The notes under the pieces: generated by a model
The model's input: only the letters and a program-made list of their open reading frames with translations
What the model was told of the DNA's origin: nothing
Database searches by the model: none
Assembly: GCF_033843645.1 (NCBI RefSeq)
Contig: NZ_JAWXVZ010000003.1
Location: 186,001-250,000, forward strand
DNA: 64,000 nucleotides
Origin: Pseudovibrio zosterae
Lineage (GTDB): Bacteria; Pseudomonadota; Alphaproteobacteria; Rhizobiales; Stappiaceae
Direction of reading: 5' to 3'
Shown here: positions 9,470 through 17,426 of the stretch, one piece after another
Numbering within the stretch: the first letter of the stretch is position 1
How the letters are laid out: each line of letters opens with the position of its first letter
Translations under genes and position numbers: made by a program

Positions 9470-10402
9470 TTAGGCCGTTGCGAGGATGGGCAGGGTTGTT
9501 CGCCCTACCGTGATTTCCAAGGGCGTTCCGCCATAGGGCTCCCCGTCAATCTGGACGGCTGCGGGCTTGTAGGATTCAATGTAGGCCTGCTTTGTCTGCA
9601 GGATCTGGACATCCTTGGCCCGGTGCAACGTACCCATCCAAAGCCGGATACCATAACGCATCAGTGCCACTGGGTTGTCCTTTGCCAGCAGGACGAGGGT
9701 CAACCCGTCTTCCAGCACCGAGCCCTCCTGAAACAGCCCGTAGCGGCCGCCATAGTGCTTTCCATTGGCGGCAATCACCATTCGGCATTCGATCATTTCA
9801 CCTTCAGTCTTCACGCGGAAGATGCAGCGCCGACGTGTCCATGCCAAGCGCAACGCCGTGTTGATGTAGGCGAGCTTGCCGAGTTTCCGTTTCAAGCGTA
9901 GCGGCAAAAGATGCACCACTTCTGCATCAAAGCCAGTGGAGGCCATGATGTAGAAGGGGCGCCCATTCGCCAGGCCGTGATGCAGCTTGCGGGTCTTGCC
10001 GGTGGCAAGAAGGTGAGCCAAATCCTTGGGATTGCTTGGGATGTTCAACTCACTGGCGAGCACATTCGCTGTGCCGAAGGGGATGATCGCCAAAGCGGGT
10101 TTGAACGCGCGTTCCTGAAGCGCTTGCGCCGCCTCATTGATGGAGCCGTCCCCACCCGCAACGGCGACAATGTCCACATCAAGTTCCGGGTGAGCACAGG
10201 TTTCGGCAATTTCACCCACATGGCGGGTCAAGCGAAGCTCTACTTTGCTGCCAATAGCTTCAAGCCGCGTCACGATCTCAGAAAGGGTCTGAGTTTTGAA
10301 GTGACTTGCAGTCGGGTTGGCGAGTATGAGAATGCGGCGCGTAAACTCGGGTGGCGTTTGGGTCCTGCCTTGCACATCAGGCGTAGGAAGCGGACCTGTC
10401 AT
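9470..10402 (-). CDS. Diacylglycerol kinase-family lipid kinase
   Basis: A 310-residue YegS/DagK-type kinase. The nucleotide-binding motif VAVAGGDGSINEAAQAL and the following PFGTANVLA block are typical. The family phosphorylates lipid hydroxyls such as diacylglycerol, phosphatidylglycerol or sphingoid bases; which one here is unknown. The chosen ATG (10400-10402) overlaps the rnhA stop as TGATG; a GTG directly upstream (10403-10405) is possible. It is the last gene of the ispH-thrB-rnhA-kinase run. Confidence 0.9.
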   Translation of the reverse strand: MTGPLPTPDVQGRTQTPPEFTRRILILANPTASHFKTQTLSEIVTRLEAIGSKVELRLTRHVGEIAETCAHPELDVDIVAVAGGDGSINEAAQALQERAFKPALAIIPFGTANVLASELNIPSNPKDLAHLLATGKTRKLHHGLANGRPFYIMASTGFDAEVVHLLPLRLKRKLGKLAYINTALRLAWTRRRCIFRVKTEGEMIECRMVIAANGKHYGGRYGLFQEGSVLEDGLTLVLLAKDNPVALMRYGIRLWMGTLHRAKDVQILQTKQAYIESYKPAAVQIDGEPYGGTPLEITVGRTTLPILATA

Positions 10403-10878
10403 CACTCGTCATCCTTGAGATTCTTGGCATTTTTGCCTTGATAAGGCTTCATTCCCGCCCGTGCAAGTGCATCTGCGCGCTCGTTTTCTTCGTGGCCGGC
10501 ATGGCCTTTGACCCAATGCCACGTCACATCATGCAGTTTGGCGGCTGTATCGAGCTCTTGCCACAGGTCCGCGTTCTTCACTGGAGAGTTGGACGCAGTG
10601 CGCCAGCCCTTGCGTTTCCAGTTGTGCATCCATTGGGTGATGCCGTTTTTCACGTAGGAGCTGTCAGTGTAGATGTCGATGGTGACCGGGCGCTTCAGTG
10701 CGCGCAGGGCGTTGATCGCAGCTTGCAACTCCATACGGTTGTTCGTGGTGCCGGGCTCGCCGCCGCACAGCTCCTTTTCGTGCTCACCAAAACGCAATAG
10801 AACACCCCAGCCGCCGGGGCCCGGGTTGCCAGAGCATGCGCCATCAGTCCAGGCTTGCACCCGTGTGTCTGCGCTCAT
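10402..10878 (-). CDS. rnhA: Ribonuclease HI
   Basis: A 158-residue endonuclease that cuts the RNA strand of RNA/DNA hybrids. The DEDD catalytic residues are visible: Asp in WTDGACSGNPGPGG, Glu in NNRMELQAA, Asp in YTDSSYVKNG and Asp in NERADALARAG. The frame extends further upstream, but ATG 10876-10878 (MSADTRVQAW) overlaps the thrB stop as ATGA and gives the normal family length. The downstream overlap with the lipid kinase makes all three genes translationally coupled. RNase HII is also in the window, at 44167-44811. Confidence 0.96.
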   Translation of the reverse strand: MSADTRVQAWTDGACSGNPGPGGWGVLLRFGEHEKELCGGEPGTTNNRMELQAAINALRALKRPVTIDIYTDSSYVKNGITQWMHNWKRKGWRTASNSPVKNADLWQELDTAAKLHDVTWHWVKGHAGHEENERADALARAGMKPYQGKNAKNLKDDE

Positions 10879-11840
10879 TGATCGAGTCCGTATGCCTGCG
10901 CGCTCGTCACGTCGCGGTGGAAACGCAATTTGCGAAGGTATTCCATTGGATCTTTTGGCACCACCAGCGCCCCTGCAGGAACACTGAGCCAGTCGTAAAG
11001 GCGCGTCAACAGGAACCGAAGCGATGCACCACGGCACAGCAGCGGCAGGCTGTCAAACTCCTCGGTTGTGAAAGGGCGCAGGCTGCGATAGCCATCAAGC
11101 AAGGCGCGGGCCTTGGTCACGTTGAACGATCCGTCCACCTCGAAACACCATGCATTCAGGCAGATTGCCACATCGTAGGCAAAAGCATCGGTGCAGGCAA
11201 AATAGAAGTCGATGAGACCGGAGAGCTTCTGACCAAGGAAGAACACGTTGTCGGGAAACAGATCCGCGTGGATCACACCGCTCGGCAGATCGCTTGGCCA
11301 CTTTGCCTTCAACTCTTCCAGCTCTGCCGTCAGCTCCTCGGCAAGGCCTTCCATCACCTCATGGGCGCGGTCGCGGCTTGCATCAAGCAGCGGTTGCCAG
11401 CCATCAACGGAAAGTGAATTGGGGCGCGACATGTCAAAGTCGCTTCCGGCCAGATGCATCTGCGCCATGCCCGCACCAAGCTCAGCACAGTGCTCGATGC
11501 GCGGACGGCGCACCCACATGCCGTCCAGAAAGGTAACCATGGCAGCAGGGCGGCCCGCCAGTTCGCCCAGCATTTCGCCGTTGTCACGAACCAGTGGCGT
11601 CGGGCAGTTCAGGCCGCGCTTGGAAAGATGTTGCATCAGGCCCAGGAAGAACGGCAAGTCCGCTGGGTTCACACGCTTTTCGTAGAGCGTGAGGATGAAG
11701 TTTCCCGTTGTGGTGTGAACGAGAAAGTTCGAGTTCTCGACACCTTCGGCAATGCCTTTGAAGGAGAGCAGGTCACCCACGTTGTAATGTGCGATGAACT
11801 CTGACAGCTCCTCATCGGAAACTTCGGTATAAACGGCCAT
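10875..11840 (-). CDS. thrB: Homoserine kinase (APH-fold type)
   Basis: A 321-residue kinase phosphorylating L-homoserine for threonine synthesis. This is the aminoglycoside phosphotransferase-fold ThrB found in alphaproteobacteria, not the GHMP-type enzyme of E. coli. The opening MAVYTEVSDEEL is typical, the catalytic loop is VIHADLFPDNV and the metal-binding Asp is in LIDFYFAC. It supplies the substrate of ThrC (3075-4481), about 6 kb away on the other strand. It starts 3 bp after ispH stops and overlaps rnhA by 4 bp. Confidence 0.95.
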   Translation of the reverse strand: MAVYTEVSDEELSEFIAHYNVGDLLSFKGIAEGVENSNFLVHTTTGNFILTLYEKRVNPADLPFFLGLMQHLSKRGLNCPTPLVRDNGEMLGELAGRPAAMVTFLDGMWVRRPRIEHCAELGAGMAQMHLAGSDFDMSRPNSLSVDGWQPLLDASRDRAHEVMEGLAEELTAELEELKAKWPSDLPSGVIHADLFPDNVFFLGQKLSGLIDFYFACTDAFAYDVAICLNAWCFEVDGSFNVTKARALLDGYRSLRPFTTEEFDSLPLLCRGASLRFLLTRLYDWLSVPAGALVVPKDPMEYLRKLRFHRDVTSAQAYGLDQ

Positions 11841-11843
11841 TTG

Positions 11844-12824
11844 TTACTCTGCAGCAGCGCCCATATCGCGCAATTCGCGGGGCAAGTTGAATGCTATATC
11901 CTCGCGGGCTGTTGTAACCGTTTCAACCGTGACATCAAATTGCTCGCGGAAGGCATCAACAATTTCCTCAACAAGCACTTCGGGTGCAGACGCACCGGCG
12001 GTGATGCCAAGGGTTGAGATGCTCTCAAAATCAGTCCAATCCAGATCGGTAGCGCGCTGGATGAGGACAGCCTTCTCACAACCGGACCGCTCCGCGACCT
12101 CTCGCAAGCGCTGGGAGTTTGATGAGTTTGGCGCGCCAACCACCACAACGGCGTCGGACATGGGCGCGATGTGCTTCACGGCCTCCTGACGGTTGGTGGT
12201 GGCGTAGCAGATGTCGTCCTTGTGGGGCTCTGCGATATCCGGGAAACGTTCCTTCAGGATGCGGACGATCTCCGCAGTATCGTCCACTGACAGAGTTGTC
12301 TGCGAAATCCAGGCGAGCTGCTTCTCGGTCTTCGGTTGGTAGCTGCGTGCATCCTCATCAGTTTCGATCAAGGTGACTGCGCCCTCTGGCAGCTGTCCCA
12401 TGGTTCCGATGACTTCCGGGTGGCCTGCATGGCCAATCAGGAGGATTTCACGGTCACGCTTGTTATGGATCATCGCTTCCTTGTGTACCTTGGAAACCAG
12501 CGGGCAGGTTGCATCAAGGTAGAAAAGGTTGGCCTGCTGGGCCGCTTCCGGCACGGATTTCGGCACACCATGGGCGGAGAAGATTACCGGGCGATCCTTT
12601 ACGGGGATTTCATCCAGCTCTTCAACGAACACCGCGCCCTTGTTGCGCAGCGACTCCACCACAAACTTGTTATGGACGATCTCATGACGCACATAAACCG
12701 GCGCGCCATACTTCTGCAGGGCCAGCTCCACAATCTGGATGGCGCGATCCACACCGGCGCAAAAGCCGCGCGGCGCGCACAAAAGGATTTTCAGATGAGG
12801 TTTGGTAGCGGTCTCGCCCTGCAT
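11844..12824 (-). CDS. ispH: 4-hydroxy-3-methylbut-2-enyl diphosphate reductase
   Basis: A 326-residue iron-sulfur enzyme making IPP and DMAPP in the last step of the MEP isoprenoid pathway. The three cluster cysteines are recognisable in APRGFCAGVDRAI, DATCPLVSKVH and DDICYATTNRQEA; GAPNSSNSQRL and GITAGASAPE are substrate-binding blocks. The open frame continues 52 codons upstream, but ATG 12822-12824 (MQGETATKPHLKILL) matches the usual start. It is first in the run with thrB, rnhA and the lipid kinase. Confidence 0.96.
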   Translation of the reverse strand: MQGETATKPHLKILLCAPRGFCAGVDRAIQIVELALQKYGAPVYVRHEIVHNKFVVESLRNKGAVFVEELDEIPVKDRPVIFSAHGVPKSVPEAAQQANLFYLDATCPLVSKVHKEAMIHNKRDREILLIGHAGHPEVIGTMGQLPEGAVTLIETDEDARSYQPKTEKQLAWISQTTLSVDDTAEIVRILKERFPDIAEPHKDDICYATTNRQEAVKHIAPMSDAVVVVGAPNSSNSQRLREVAERSGCEKAVLIQRATDLDWTDFESISTLGITAGASAPEVLVEEIVDAFREQFDVTVETVTTAREDIAFNLPRELRDMGAAAE

Positions 12825-13038
12825 CAGCTTGCCTTGCTTTAGAGAATGACGTGTTTTGACGAATATGTCATTCAGTGGGGCCTGTGCAAGGCCTAACCGG
12901 TTAAATCCAGCGTGTCTGTTGCCCCAGTGTTCAACAGAAACCCTTGGTGATTTGGCGGAAAAACGCCAACTGGCGTGCAAACAACCGTTTTGCCTGCTAT
13001 AGAACCTTCAGTTTTTCGATGAAATATATGGGATTCGC

Positions 13039-13644
13039 ATGGTGGGAAAGGCGTTTACCGGGGGCTTTTTAAGTAAAGCCAAAACCGCATCCATGATTGC
13101 CGTGGTCAGCGCTGGTCTGGCCGCCTGTGGTGTCATGGGCGGTGGTGATGACGAGCTTGAAAGCGCGAGTTCAGCAGGTCCAGCCCCGGCAGCACAGAAT
13201 GAAAACATGCCTGATGTGGACTTTTCGGTCTTTAACGTATCCGATTTCTGTCCGCGTCTGGAGCCGCTAAACGGCACAACAATCATTCAGGAATATGCGC
13301 GCGGCAAGCAGGATGACCCGCGTGGTCTGCGCTACCAGGCAACCTTGGTTGAATGGGCGCGCACCTGTTCCGATGCGCAAGATCAAGCGTCCATGAAGCT
13401 CGGACTGGCCGGTCGCGTGACACCGGGCCCTGCATGGAAAGGCGGCGAACTGCTGCTTCCAATCCGCGTTGCGATTGTTTCTTCCGGTGATGATGAAGAA
13501 AAGACCGTTTACTCCAATCTGTTCCGTGTTCCGGTGACGTTGGGTGAAGGCTCTCCAAGTGAAGGCTGGACGCTGGTTGAGGAGGGCATCGTCCTTCCTG
13601 ATGAGCCGGGCTACAAGGTCATTTTTGGATTCGACGAGAAGTAA
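13039..13644 (+). CDS. Hypothetical lipoprotein
   Basis: A 201-residue secreted protein with a type II signal peptide: hydrophobic run ending in the lipobox LAAC with the lipidated Cys at residue 30. A Gly/Asp/Ala-rich linker follows (31-55), then a compact mixed alpha/beta domain with two further cysteines (FCPRLEPL and ARTCSDAQD) that may form a disulfide. Similar small lipoproteins are common in alphaproteobacteria, but I do not recognise a named family. Divergent from ispH; a glycine riboswitch follows. Confidence 0.7.
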   Translation: MVGKAFTGGFLSKAKTASMIAVVSAGLAACGVMGGGDDELESASSAGPAPAAQNENMPDVDFSVFNVSDFCPRLEPLNGTTIIQEYARGKQDDPRGLRYQATLVEWARTCSDAQDQASMKLGLAGRVTPGPAWKGGELLLPIRVAIVSSGDDEEKTVYSNLFRVPVTLGEGSPSEGWTLVEEGIVLPDEPGYKVIFGFDEK

Positions 13645-13664
13645 AAAACAGGTTACAGAGATAT

Positions 13665-13705
13665 CAGGTCTCAGGCGAACTACTTAGCTTCGCCCTGAGG
13701 TCTGG
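13665..13705 (+). terminator. Stem-loop after the lipoprotein gene
   Basis: GTCTCAGGCGAA and TTCGCCCTGAGGTC can pair, with one bulged base, around a loop of about 10 nt. There is no T-run, so termination is uncertain; it separates the lipoprotein gene from the riboswitch leader. Confidence 0.45.
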
Positions 13706-13789
13706 GACCTTGACGGGACGTCGGCTGCGTGTCTTGTCAGGCTCACTTGTCAGCGGTGAAAGGCCGGTCTGACAGGACTTATAACCGCC

Positions 13790-14015
13790 CAAGCGGGAGA
13801 GATCGCTAGGTCACCTTAGGTGATAGCAGGCGACGCCGAAGGAGCAACCGCCCCGGAAACTCTCAGGCCGCAGGACCGCTTGGTAAGCAGCACTCTGGAA
13901 AGCAGGCAATTTCGGCATGTGCCGGGGGGAGCCTCACCGAAGGAGTAATCGGGCGCGAGCCAACAGGTTTCGCGCTCGGGAAATCTCTCAGGTTGTCAGG
14001 ACAGAGGGGGCGCAC
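13790..14015 (+). promoter_or_regulatory. Tandem glycine riboswitch
   Basis: Two consecutive glycine aptamers precede gcvT. Aptamer 1 spans about 13792-13905 and shows GCGGGAGAG, GCCGAAGGAGCAA, GGAAACTCTCAGG and the closing ACTCTGGAAAGC. Aptamer 2 spans about 13920-14012, with GGGGGAGCC, ACCGAAGGAGTAA, GGGAAATCTCTCAGG and GGACAGAGGGGG. Arrangement and motifs match the well-known cooperative gcvT element, normally an ON switch for glycine cleavage genes. The gcvT start is about 60 bp downstream. No clear terminator is seen, so control is probably at translation initiation. Confidence 0.95.
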
Positions 14016-14074
14016 ACGGGCTTTTCAACAGAAAGGTTCGGATTTGCTTGCGCTCTGTTTAGTCGAGGACAACC

Positions 14075-15220
14075 ATGGTTGAACAAACCACAGACCTTTT
14101 GAAGACCCCCCTTTACGACCTGCATGTGGAACTCGGTGGGAAAATGGTTCCCTTCGCAGGCTATGCCATGCCGGTCCAGTATCCCCTCGGCATCATGAAG
14201 GAGCACCTTCACACCCGCGATGCCGCAGGTCTGTTTGATGTCTCTCACATGGGGCAGGCCGCCCTCAAGGGGCCAGACCACGACACGGTTGCCACCTTTC
14301 TTGAAACCCTCGTGCCTTCCAACATCAAGGAGCTCAAGGCCGGGAAACAGCGCTACACCGTTCTGCTAAATGGCGAAGGCGGCATCATTGACGATCTCAT
14401 GGTGTCCCGTCCGGCCGAACCATCCCGTGAAGGTGAGTTGCTGCTCGTTGTAAACGCAGCGCGCAAGTCGGTGGACTATGATGTGATCCGCGCTCGCCTG
14501 CCGGAAGGCATCTCACTGGAAACATATGAGGACAAGGCGCTGCTTGCCCTTCAGGGCCCAAAGGCGGCAGAAGTGATGGCCTTGCATGCGCCAGAAGCGG
14601 CAGAACTGGGCTTCATGTCCGTTGCGTCCATGGAGTTTGACGGGGTTGCTGTTCACGTGTCTCGCTCCGGCTACACTGGGGAAGACGGCTACGAAATTTC
14701 CGTTCCAGCGGGCGCAGCAGAAGCGGTAGCAAAGGCTCTGCTTGCCGACGAGCGGGTCGAGGCCATTGGCCTAGGAGCCCGCGACAGCCTGCGTCTTGAA
14801 GCGGGGCTGTGCCTTTACGGCCACGACATTGACGAGACCACGTCGCCGGTTGAGGGCGACATCACCTTCTGCATGCAAAAGCGCCGCAAGGAAGCCGGAG
14901 ACTTCCCTGGTGGTGCGCGCATTTTGAAGGAACTTGCGCAAGGGCCGAAGCGCAAGCGTGTTGCATTGAAGATTGATGGACGCGCGCCAGCCCGCGAAGG
15001 CGCGGAAATTCGTGTGCCGGGCAGTGACGAGGCCATCGGAACCGTGACCTCTGGCGGCTTTGCACCAACCTTGGGCGCGCCCATTGCCATGGGATATGTA
15101 CCAACCGAATTCAGCGAGGTGGGGACAGAACTGGCCCTTGTGGTCCGTGGGCGAGAACTGCCCGCGACCGTGACCACAACGCCGTTCGTGCCTCAGCGCT
15201 ATTACAGAAAACCAAAATAA
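14075..15220 (+). CDS. gcvT: Aminomethyltransferase (glycine cleavage T protein)
   Basis: The 381-residue T protein takes the aminomethyl group from lipoyl-GcvH, passes the methylene to tetrahydrofolate and releases ammonia. Family landmarks are GGKMVPFAGYAMPVQY, LFDVSHMGQ, the folate-binding GEDGYEI block and the C-terminal PFVPQRYYRKP. It is the first gene of the riboswitch-controlled gcv operon. Confidence 0.97.
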   Translation: MVEQTTDLLKTPLYDLHVELGGKMVPFAGYAMPVQYPLGIMKEHLHTRDAAGLFDVSHMGQAALKGPDHDTVATFLETLVPSNIKELKAGKQRYTVLLNGEGGIIDDLMVSRPAEPSREGELLLVVNAARKSVDYDVIRARLPEGISLETYEDKALLALQGPKAAEVMALHAPEAAELGFMSVASMEFDGVAVHVSRSGYTGEDGYEISVPAGAAEAVAKALLADERVEAIGLGARDSLRLEAGLCLYGHDIDETTSPVEGDITFCMQKRRKEAGDFPGGARILKELAQGPKRKRVALKIDGRAPAREGAEIRVPGSDEAIGTVTSGGFAPTLGAPIAMGYVPTEFSEVGTELALVVRGRELPATVTTTPFVPQRYYRKPK

Positions 15221-15290
15221 AGGGACCAGCCAACTTAAAGACGCTGGCACCTGTTTCGATTGACGATCCAGACGAGAGGACTGCAAACCA

Positions 15291-15662
15291 ATGAGCACCT
15301 ATTTTTCAGAGGACCATGAGTGGCTCAAAGTAGAAGGCGATGTGGCAACTGTTGGCATCACCGACTACGCACAGGCCCAGCTGGGCGACGTGGTTTTCGT
15401 TGAACTTCCAGAAAACGGCAAGACCCTTTCCAAGGGGGACGAAGCAGCAGTGGTTGAATCCGTAAAGGCAGCCAGTGAGGTTTACGTGCCGGTTGACGGT
15501 GAAGTTGTCGAAGGCAACGAAGCCTTGGTTGAGGAGCCAGGAAAGGTCAACGAAGACCCTGAAAACTCAGCATGGTTCTTCAAGATCAAGCTTTCTGACA
15601 AGGGCCAGCTTGAAGGCCTTATGGATGAAGCAGCCTACAAGGCATACGTGGAGACCCTATAA
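15291..15662 (+). CDS. gcvH: Glycine cleavage system H protein
   Basis: The 123-residue lipoyl carrier that shuttles the aminomethyl group between the P, T and L proteins. The lipoylated lysine is in VESVKAASEVY, at about residue 63. ATG 15291 follows GAGAGGACTG. It is 70 bp after gcvT, in the same operon. Confidence 0.97.
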   Translation: MSTYFSEDHEWLKVEGDVATVGITDYAQAQLGDVVFVELPENGKTLSKGDEAAVVESVKAASEVYVPVDGEVVEGNEALVEEPGKVNEDPENSAWFFKIKLSDKGQLEGLMDEAAYKAYVETL

Positions 15663-15679
15663 CGGTCTTGAGTGGATCC

Positions 15680-15700
15680 GCTGCCGGTAAACCCGGCAGC
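15680..15700 (+). other. Intercistronic stem-loop between gcvH and gcvPA
   Basis: GCTGCCGG, loop TAAAC, CCGGCAGC: 8 perfect base pairs with no T-run. It may stabilise the gcvT-gcvH transcript segment or mark an mRNA processing point rather than end transcription. Confidence 0.55.
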
Positions 15701-15738
15701 CCCGGTGCTTCTAGTGTTACCTTTGCAAGAGAGGGTCT

Positions 15739-17088
15739 ATGCGGTATCTCCCGCTTTCGGATAGCGATCGCGCGAACATGTTGGCGCAAGTAGGCGTTGG
15801 CACCATTGATGAGTTGTTCGCAGACATCCCAGAATCTGCCCGGCTGAAAGAGCTGGAAAACCTGCCTCGCCGCAAGAGCGAGATGGAAGTGGAACGCCAC
15901 CTCAACAAGCTGGCCTCTAAAAACACAAGCGCAAGCTCCGTGCCGTTCTTTGTGGGAGCAGGGGCTTACAAGCACCATGTGCCCTCAACAGTGGATCACC
16001 TGATCCAGCGCTCGGAGTTTTTGACCAGCTACACGCCTTACCAGCCGGAAATCACACAGGGCACCCTGCAGGCGCTCTTCGAGTTCCAGACGCAGGTGGC
16101 AGAGCTGACCGGCATGGAAGTGGCCAACGCCTCCATGTATGACGGCTCCACCGGAACAGCTGAAGCAGTGCTTATGGCCCACCGTGTGACCCGCAAGAAG
16201 AAGGCGGTTCTGTCTGGTGGCCTGCACCCGCAATACCGGGAAGTGGTAGAGGGCATCACAAGTCAGCTGCCGGGGGGCGAAGTTGTGTCTCTGCCAGCCG
16301 ACCCCATGGGCACTGAGGACATCCTTGCTCAGATCGATGATGAAACATCCTGCGTCGTGGTGCAGTCGCCATCCTTCTACGGTCAGCTCATTGACCTGAA
16401 GCCGATTGCGGACAAGGCGCATCAACACAAGGCATTGTTGATCGCTGTCTTCACGGAAGTGGTGTCGCTGGGCCTGATCGAAAGCCCCGGAGCACAGGGT
16501 GCGGACATTGTGGTCGGTGAAGGCCAGTCCCTTGGAAATCCGCTCACCTTCGGTGGCCCCTACGTTGGGTTGTTCGCCACGCGCCAGAAGTATGTGCGCA
16601 ACATGCCGGGGCGCGTCTGCGGTGAAACGGTGGATGCGGAAGGCAAGCGTGGCTTCGTGCTGACCCTGTCCACCCGCGAGCAGCACATCCGCCGCGACAA
16701 GGCGACCTCCAACATCTGCACCAACTCCGGTCTGTGCTGTCTGGCCTTCTCCATTCACATGACCCTTTTGGGCGGTACAGGTCTCTCCCGTCTTGCCCGC
16801 ATCAACCACGCCAACGCGATCAAGTTGGCGGATGCGCTGGCCGCAGTGGACGGTGTGGAGGTGCTGAACGAGGCCTTCTTCAACGAGTTCACCATCAAGG
16901 TTCCTGCAAACGCCAATGACGTGATCGAAGCTCTGGCGGTGAACGGCGTGCTCGGCGGTCTGCCGGTCTCACGTCTTGAGCCGGGTCAAAGCGAGCTGGA
17001 AAACCTCATCGTTGTCGCTTCCACGGAAGTGAACACGGATGAGGACCGCGCAGCCTTTGTTGAGGCGCTCAAGGAGGTGCTTGGATGA
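15739..17088 (+). CDS. gcvPA: Glycine dehydrogenase (decarboxylating) subunit 1
   Basis: The 449-residue N-terminal half of the P protein, encoded separately from the PLP-binding half, as in Bacillus and Thermus and unlike the single-chain E. coli GcvP. Landmarks: MRYLPLSDSDR opening, FVGAGAYKHHVPSTVDHL, GSTGTAEAVLMA and EGQSLGNPLTFGGPY. It forms an alpha2beta2 enzyme with GcvPB that decarboxylates glycine. Its stop overlaps the start of the 113-residue unknown gene (ATGA), so translation is coupled. Confidence 0.96.
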   Translation: MRYLPLSDSDRANMLAQVGVGTIDELFADIPESARLKELENLPRRKSEMEVERHLNKLASKNTSASSVPFFVGAGAYKHHVPSTVDHLIQRSEFLTSYTPYQPEITQGTLQALFEFQTQVAELTGMEVANASMYDGSTGTAEAVLMAHRVTRKKKAVLSGGLHPQYREVVEGITSQLPGGEVVSLPADPMGTEDILAQIDDETSCVVVQSPSFYGQLIDLKPIADKAHQHKALLIAVFTEVVSLGLIESPGAQGADIVVGEGQSLGNPLTFGGPYVGLFATRQKYVRNMPGRVCGETVDAEGKRGFVLTLSTREQHIRRDKATSNICTNSGLCCLAFSIHMTLLGGTGLSRLARINHANAIKLADALAAVDGVEVLNEAFFNEFTIKVPANANDVIEALAVNGVLGGLPVSRLEPGQSELENLIVVASTEVNTDEDRAAFVEALKEVLG

Positions 17089-17426
17089 GCCATTTCTCGG
17101 AGATCCTTCGGCCTCTGGCCAACGATCTGGCCGTGAAACTCATCACAGGCAAAGATGACCTGTCCATGCGCCTTGCCGAAGTTCTGCATGAAACTGTTTT
17201 TCATGAGAACTGGCGCGAGCTGGGCCCGGCAGGCCACGACACCTATGAGCGTGTCGCCGAGCTGCTGGAAGTGGACTACGTGAACACCTCCGTAGAGCTT
17301 TCAGCAGTGATTGCACAATTGGACGAGACAAAACGGAACGCTCTTGTGGCGCAGACCGTCAACGCACTGTTTGACGTTGTCGATGATTACGCAAGACGCG
17401 ACCAAGTGGGTGAGGAATTGCCATGA
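17085..17426 (+). CDS. Unknown small protein encoded between gcvPA and gcvPB
   Basis: A 113-residue soluble protein with no signal peptide, membrane segment or cysteine. It is leucine- and valine-rich, acidic and predicted helical (for example LSMRLAEVLHETVFHENW, and the Val/Asp-rich end). I do not recognise a family. It overlaps gcvPA by 4 bp (ATGA) and gcvPB by 4 bp (ATGA), so it is under the glycine riboswitch and should be made in proportion to the two P-protein subunits. That placement suggests a role in assembly, stability or regulation of the P protein (inference only). Confidence 0.8.
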   Translation: MSHFSEILRPLANDLAVKLITGKDDLSMRLAEVLHETVFHENWRELGPAGHDTYERVAELLEVDYVNTSVELSAVIAQLDETKRNALVAQTVNALFDVVDDYARRDQVGEELP

